Shown here: positions 5,894 to 9,307 of the stretch, piece after piece
Layout: the number at the start of each line of letters is the position of its first letter
How positions within the stretch are numbered: the first letter of the stretch is position 1
DNA from: Gammaproteobacteria bacterium
GTDB lineage: Bacteria; Pseudomonadota; Gammaproteobacteria; S012-40
Direction of reading: 5' to 3'
Length of the DNA: 9,307 bases
Assembly (NCBI GenBank): GCA_015491615.1
Contig: WFVN01000098.1
Location: 1 to 9,307, forward strand
Position numbers and translations under genes: made by a program
Notes under the pieces: generated by a model
What the model saw: the letters and a program-made list of their open reading frames with translations, nothing else
What the model was told of the DNA's origin: nothing
Databases searched by the model: none

Positions 5894-6882
5894 GATCGGT
5901 CCGATCCGGTGGCTTTAGGGACGCCCTCGGGACCACGCCGAAAGGCGTGCGCCAAACGCAGGGTGAAGCGGACAGGGGTGCGATCCCAGACATGGACCCG
6001 AGCCAATTGGAAGGGGTCGCTGTCCTTGGCGTTGACCGCCCAATGGGTGGTGAAAGCGGCCTGAAAGTCCATTTCACGAACCATTCTAACATGCGCCGGC
6101 GTGTAATCTTGCCCAGGGCGGCCGTTGGGATAGGCGAACAGGGTCACTGGTCGCTCGAGGCGCTCTTCCAGGGCCTCGCGCCCTTCGACGATCTCCGTCC
6201 GCGCGGCGTTCTCTTCCAAGACCGCGAGGATGGGATGATGAGCGGTGTGGGCACCGATCTCGATGCCAGCTTGTGCCAAAGTCCGCAACTGCTCGGTGGT
6301 GAGCATGAGATCGCCGGGAAGCTCGGCCCCCAAGTGCTCGGCCAGGGCGCGGGCCTTCTCCAAGCGTGTCGTCATGGGTAGGTATTTGAGGGTCCGCAAC
6401 ACCCGCTGCGCCGTGTTTCGGCGGACGGCGACGTCCGCCACTTCCACCTCGCCCAGCCCCAGCGGACTCAGATCCACCCGGCCGGGGCGCGCGCGTGCGA
6501 AGGCTTCCAGGACAAGGTCGTTCCACATGATGCCGCCGTCCAGGAAACCGCTCGCCACGAAGACGGTGGCGGGCAACCCGAAGCGCTGCAACACGGGCAA
6601 GGCGACGGTGAGGTTGTCAGCATAGCCGTCGTCGAAGGTGACGGCCACCGCCCGGGGCGGCAGGGTGCCCGACCGCAACCGCTGCACTGCCTCGCCCAGG
6701 GGCAGGACGTTGCACAGGCGCGCCAGGGTTTCCATCTGCCAAGTGAAACGGGCGAGATCCGGCTCGTCGGGACGCAGGGGGTCCGGGCGCTCGAGCACGC
6801 GGTGATAGAGCAGCACGGCCAAGCGCCCCTCCTCACCGCCGGGAGCAAAGCGCTCCAAGCCATAACGCCACAGGGTCTTCAT
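5890..6882 (-). CDS. CE4 polysaccharide deacetylase (NodB homology domain)
   Basis: A 330-residue carbohydrate esterase family 4 protein that would remove N-acetyl groups from amino sugars. It begins with the LYHRV element (25-29) common in this class. Motif 1 is TFDDGYADN (82-90) with the catalytic base and metal-binding aspartates D84/D85; motif 2 is HTAHHP (212-217) with metal ligands H212 and H216; motif 3 is AYPNGRPGQDY (250-260). A longer than usual insertion lies between motifs 1 and 2. No signal peptide or membrane anchor is visible, so it may act on a lipid-linked or nucleotide-linked sugar in the cytoplasm, unlike many exported members. The start ATG at 6882 overlaps the ligase stop as ATGA and follows a purine-rich AAAGAGGGTGGA. 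Longer upstream frames lie inside the ligase gene. Its neighbours suggest it prepares amines for the acyltransferases further down the operon. Confidence 0.9.
   Translation of the reverse strand: MKTLWRYGLERFAPGGEEGRLAVLLYHRVLERPDPLRPDEPDLARFTWQMETLARLCNVLPLGEAVQRLRSGTLPPRAVAVTFDDGYADNLTVALPVLQRFGLPATVFVASGFLDGGIMWNDLVLEAFARARPGRVDLSPLGLGEVEVADVAVRRNTAQRVLRTLKYLPMTTRLEKARALAEHLGAELPGDLMLTTEQLRTLAQAGIEIGAHTAHHPILAVLEENAARTEIVEGREALEERLERPVTLFAYPNGRPGQDYTPAHVRMVREMDFQAAFTTHWAVNAKDSDPFQLARVHVWDRTPVRFTLRLAHAFRRGPEGVPKATGSDRS
5894..5906. repeat. Short palindrome directly before a start codon
   Basis: GATCGG-T-CCGATC, two perfect 6-base arms around one central base, lies inside the last codons of the deacetylase gene and abuts the ATG at 5893 of the second glycosyltransferase. 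It occupies the place where a Shine-Dalgarno sequence would be expected. Confidence 0.45.
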
Positions 6883-8192
6883 TCCACCCTCTTTCCGGCA
6901 GGGCGGGGACGGGGGGAGCCTCCCCCTTGCGAGCGCAGGGGTTCGGCATCGTAGGCCCCCGCCTGCTTGACCAGATGGTGGAGTACCGCCGTCATGGCCA
7001 GGATATGATAGGGCAGGTCGAAATAGGCGAGCCCCAGGAAAGCACCGCCGACGGCATAGCCGACGATGCTCACCTGTAACATGGCAGCCAGATCCCGCGC
7101 CCAATAGAGGTCTTCTCGCTTTTTGCAACGCCGCACAATGCCGCCGCAAATGAAGTAGGTCGTCCCCCACAAGGTCAGGAACAGGAACAAGCCCACGAAG
7201 CCTTGTTCCGCCAGGATCTCGAAATAGATGCTGTGGGAATCATGGAACCTGGTGGGCTCGGGGGCATATTTCCAGAACAACTCCGGCGTGAAAGTATTGA
7301 AGCCACCACCGGTGAGGGGTCGATCCAGGGCCAGGTTCCAAGCGAACATCCAAGCATTGATGCGCCCCAGGGCCGAAGCGTCCTCCTCGTAGGTCTCAAT
7401 GGTGGACATGCGATCGAACCATTTGTCGGGTACGAAATTGATACCCACGCCGACGATGACGGCGGTGGCCAGGACGATGGGCAGCTTCCTACGGCTCTTG
7501 AGCCACAACATGAACGCCATCGCCGAGGCAGCGAGGAAGGCGCCGCGAGAGTAGCTGGCGATGATAGAGGCCACGATCAACAACATCGCCACCGACAACC
7601 CCCGTTTCACCCATTTGTGGTCCGTATTCAATTGCAGATAACGAAAGAGGGGCAGCACCATGATCAGGGCCAGGGCCAGCTCGTTGTTTCCGGCGATGAA
7701 AGAGCCCGGTGGCCCCCAGACCCGATAATTGAGACCGGTCGCCAAGGCGAACACACCACCTTTGATGCCGAAGAAACCGATGGAAAGGGCCACCACCCAC
7801 ACCAGGATGTGCAATTTTCGCCGATCGGTGATGAGAAGGAAGGTGATGAGCACCATGAGCTGGATCTTCAAGGTGCCGACGAGGCCGTTGTTGAAGGAAT
7901 AGGCCGGATCGAAGGCGAAAGCGGTGGCGATGCACAGCCACAGCAAGAACAGGGCCCACAGGCCCACCAGGGGGCTCTGCGGGATCTGCTTGGGATCTTT
8001 GCCGAAAAACAGCCCCGCAATGGTGGCGAGGGCGGTGAGCTGGGCGAAGGGAAAATCGTAGGCGAAACCCCATGTCAAGCGATGGGGGTTCATGTAACCC
8101 AGCCAGGACCAGAGATACACCCCCAGATGGGGCCGTAGCAAAACGGCCGGTAGCAGGCCGAAGACGACGATGGTGACGAGCAGGCTACGCAT
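6879..8192 (-). CDS. Exosortase A-associated O-antigen ligase/polymerase-like protein (Wzy_C family)
   Basis: A 437-residue inner-membrane protein with about ten or more hydrophobic spans. The N-terminal YMNPHRLTWGFAYDFPFA (33-50) is the hallmark I recognise for the putative O-glycosylation ligase of exosortase A loci (TIGR03097). Other features of the O-antigen ligase/polymerase superfamily are GPPGSFIAGNNELA (160-173), the SRGA after a membrane span (215-218), the large loop with DASALGRINAW (271-281), and HDSHSIYFEILAEQGFVGL (317-335). It would polymerise or transfer lipid-linked glycan on the periplasmic side. The start is set by MRSLLVTIVVFGLL directly after GGAGG with seven-base spacing; the frame stays open upstream but that extension lies inside the preceding gene, which it overlaps by eight bases. 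The last 20 residues are Gly/Pro/Arg-rich and probably cytoplasmic. Whether it is a polymerase or a ligase cannot be told from sequence alone. Confidence 0.92.
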   Translation of the reverse strand: MRSLLVTIVVFGLLPAVLLRPHLGVYLWSWLGYMNPHRLTWGFAYDFPFAQLTALATIAGLFFGKDPKQIPQSPLVGLWALFLLWLCIATAFAFDPAYSFNNGLVGTLKIQLMVLITFLLITDRRKLHILVWVVALSIGFFGIKGGVFALATGLNYRVWGPPGSFIAGNNELALALIMVLPLFRYLQLNTDHKWVKRGLSVAMLLIVASIIASYSRGAFLAASAMAFMLWLKSRRKLPIVLATAVIVGVGINFVPDKWFDRMSTIETYEEDASALGRINAWMFAWNLALDRPLTGGGFNTFTPELFWKYAPEPTRFHDSHSIYFEILAEQGFVGLFLFLTLWGTTYFICGGIVRRCKKREDLYWARDLAAMLQVSIVGYAVGGAFLGLAYFDLPYHILAMTAVLHHLVKQAGAYDAEPLRSQGGGSPRPRPAGKRVE

Positions 8193-9156
8193 CGCCCAGC
8201 CTCCGTTTGAGCGCCAGCAGAGCATTGAAGATGCCCGGACCGGCAAGGGCGGCGCACCAGACGGCGAGGGCACGTCCACTGTACGCACGGCGCAGATGGC
8301 GACGCCCCAGGGCGCGGGCCTCGGCGAAACGCCCGTGCGCCAACAGTTCGCGCAACGCCACCTGCAAATCTCGTCGCTGCAAGAAACGGGCGTAACGGTC
8401 CGCCCCTTCGGCATAACGCCGCGGGGCAGCGAGAATGCGATCCCCCGCGGCCAGCCCCCCCAGCGCCATCTTGAGACGATCGTTGGAGATGTTGGCGTCA
8501 TGTACCCGGTAATTGAGGAGGACGGTCTCCACCATCACCAACGGCCCGCGCGAAAGGATACGGAGGAAGAATTCGAGATCCTCCGCATAATGTAGGTGCT
8601 CGTCGAACAACCCCACTTCCAAAGCGGTTTCCCGTACGAACAGCGTCGCCGATGGAATGAGGAAATAGCCACCGCGCAGGAAATTGTCCCCCGCCGCGTC
8701 GATGCGGCTCATGCCTGCTCCGATGGGACGCTTTTCCACCCGCTCGTAACGACCGGGTTGGGACAGGAACGACGGATGGACGATCTGCCCCCCATCGGTG
8801 ATCTGGCGATAGTCGCAGGCCACCAAGGCGGCCTCGGGACAGGCCTGGATCGCCGCCCACTGCCGTTCCAGCTTGTCCGTCTCCCAGAGGTCGTCGGAAT
8901 CGAGCAGGGCGATCCAGCGTCCCTTGGCCGCTCGGATCCCGGTGTTCCGTGCGATCTGCGGCCCTTGGTTGTCTTGGGATATGACGTGTACGCCCAAGTC
9001 GCGCGCCACGGCGGCGGTGTCGTCGCGGGAGCCGTCGTCCACGACGATGATCTCCCGCGGCGCAAGGGTCTGTGCCTGCACGCTGCGCACGGCATCCGGC
9101 AAGCGCTCGGCCTGGTTGTAGGCGGGTATGACGACGCTGATGTCTGCCGCTTCCAT
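8185..9156 (-). CDS. Family 2 glycosyltransferase (first copy)
   Basis: A 323-residue GT-A fold glycosyltransferase. The catalytic domain shows ISVVIPAYNQAERLPDAVRS (6-25), nucleotide-binding VVDDGSRDDT (38-47), the DSDD metal-binding motif (86-89) and AEDLEFFLRIL (191-201) with the likely catalytic acid pair E192-D193. A C-terminal extension follows, containing RRYAEGADRYARF (246-258) and a final hydrophobic helix ending LALKRRLGDA. It probably adds a sugar to the lipid-linked repeat unit on the cytoplasmic side. The start ATG at 9156 follows GAGGGG with six-base spacing and lies ten bases after the stop of the upstream membrane protein; the longer frame with a GTG start at 9285 is rejected because it would overlap that gene deeply. 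The stop overlaps the ligase start by eight bases. The same architecture recurs in the protein at 4907-5893. The sugar donor is unknown. Confidence 0.9.
   Translation of the reverse strand: MEAADISVVIPAYNQAERLPDAVRSVQAQTLAPREIIVVDDGSRDDTAAVARDLGVHVISQDNQGPQIARNTGIRAAKGRWIALLDSDDLWETDKLERQWAAIQACPEAALVACDYRQITDGGQIVHPSFLSQPGRYERVEKRPIGAGMSRIDAAGDNFLRGGYFLIPSATLFVRETALEVGLFDEHLHYAEDLEFFLRILSRGPLVMVETVLLNYRVHDANISNDRLKMALGGLAAGDRILAAPRRYAEGADRYARFLQRRDLQVALRELLAHGRFAEARALGRRHLRRAYSGRALAVWCAALAGPGIFNALLALKRRLGDA
8200..8204 (-). promoter_or_regulatory. Shine-Dalgarno sequence fixing the ligase start at 8192
   Basis: GGAGG on the minus strand, seven bases before the ATG at 8192 and within the last codons of the glycosyltransferase gene. 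It decides the start of the membrane protein, whose open frame otherwise continues to about 8501. Confidence 0.75.
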
Positions 9157-9162
9157 GTCTTT

Positions 9163-9168
9163 CCCCTC
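9163..9168 (-). promoter_or_regulatory. Shine-Dalgarno sequence fixing the glycosyltransferase start at 9156
   Basis: GAGGGG on the minus strand, six bases before the ATG at 9156, overlapping the stop codon of the preceding gene. It supports the ATG as the start rather than the GTG at 9285. Confidence 0.65.
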
Positions 9169-9307
9169 AGCCTCGCGCCCCAGGCTTGAGACGCAGCATG
9201 GCTTGTGCCGCTTCCCCATAGAGTGGGTGGCGCAACAGCCGCAGGACCACCCCCCAACCCAGCAATCCCGACCCCCCGGCGACACCCATGGCGATCCATT
9301 GCCAGAA
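9167..9307 (-). CDS. C-terminal end of a membrane protein, probably a Wzx-type flippase
   Basis: Only the last 46 residues are visible; the gene enters from the right edge and ends with TGA at 9167-9169. The visible part is a hydrophobic span (FWQWIAMGVAGGSGLLGWGV) followed by a short cytoplasmic tail beginning VLRLLRHPLYGEAAQ and ending LKPGARG. A last membrane helix followed by a basic RLLRHPL-type tail is typical of polysaccharide exporters of the MATE/MOP flippase group, and a flippase is expected beside a Wzy-like protein and glycosyltransferases. The identity is therefore a reasoned guess from little sequence. The next gene starts ten bases downstream, so it belongs to the same operon. 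Confidence 0.6.
   Translation of the reverse strand, partial: FWQWIAMGVAGGSGLLGWGVVLRLLRHPLYGEAAQAMLRLKPGARG

Noticed and set aside
8193..8501. N-terminal extension of the ligase frame up to 8501
   Set aside because: It overlaps the glycosyltransferase coding region and has no family similarity; the MRSLLV start at 8192 follows a strong GGAGG and matches the family's usual N-terminus.

Overview
This GC-rich window holds most of one long minus-strand operon for making and modifying an extracellular polysaccharide. The marker gene is the multispanning ligase/polymerase at 6879-8192. Its N-terminal YMNPHRLTWGFAYDFPFA signature (residues 33-50) is the one I associate with the exosortase A-associated 'putative O-glycosylation ligase' family (TIGR03097). 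Such loci occur in Gram-negative, biofilm-forming proteobacteria that also carry exosortase (XrtA/EpsH) and PEP-CTERM proteins. With the base composition and protein styles, a gammaproteobacterium (or a related beta) is the most likely host; this is an inference, since no exosortase or phylogenetic marker lies in the window.

Layout in transcription order (right to left): the 3' end of a membrane protein, probably a Wzx-type flippase (9307-9167); a family 2 glycosyltransferase (9156-8185); the O-ligase/polymerase (8192-6879); a CE4 polysaccharide deacetylase (6882-5890); a second family 2 glycosyltransferase, paralogous to the first (5893-4907); a GNAT/FemAB-like acyltransferase (4910-3891); a small exported TPR protein (3894-3304); a second GNAT/FemAB-like protein (3307-2204); and an asparagine-synthetase-like ligase without the N-terminal glutaminase nucleophile (2207-429). 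A 261-bp gap (168-428) follows, with a CRP-like palindrome but no clear terminator. After it comes the 5' end of a separate exported protein on the same strand (167-1).

Six of the seven junctions from the ligase onward are 4-base stop/start overlaps (four ATGA, one TTGA, one GTGA). The remaining junction at the front is an 8-base overlap, so the whole run should be translated as a coupled unit. The likely division of labour is as follows. The glycosyltransferases extend a lipid-linked repeat unit on the cytoplasmic face. The deacetylase exposes amines. The two acyltransferases may re-acylate them, and the asparagine-synthetase-like enzyme may amidate a carboxylate. Flippase and ligase/polymerase then export and assemble the product. 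The chemistry of this tailoring module is inferred.

The most unusual points are the glutaminase-less asparagine synthetase homologue, the pair of divergent acyltransferases enclosing an exported TPR protein, and the pair of glycosyltransferases sharing an unusual C-terminal tail. No RNA genes, mobile elements or CRISPR arrays were seen.
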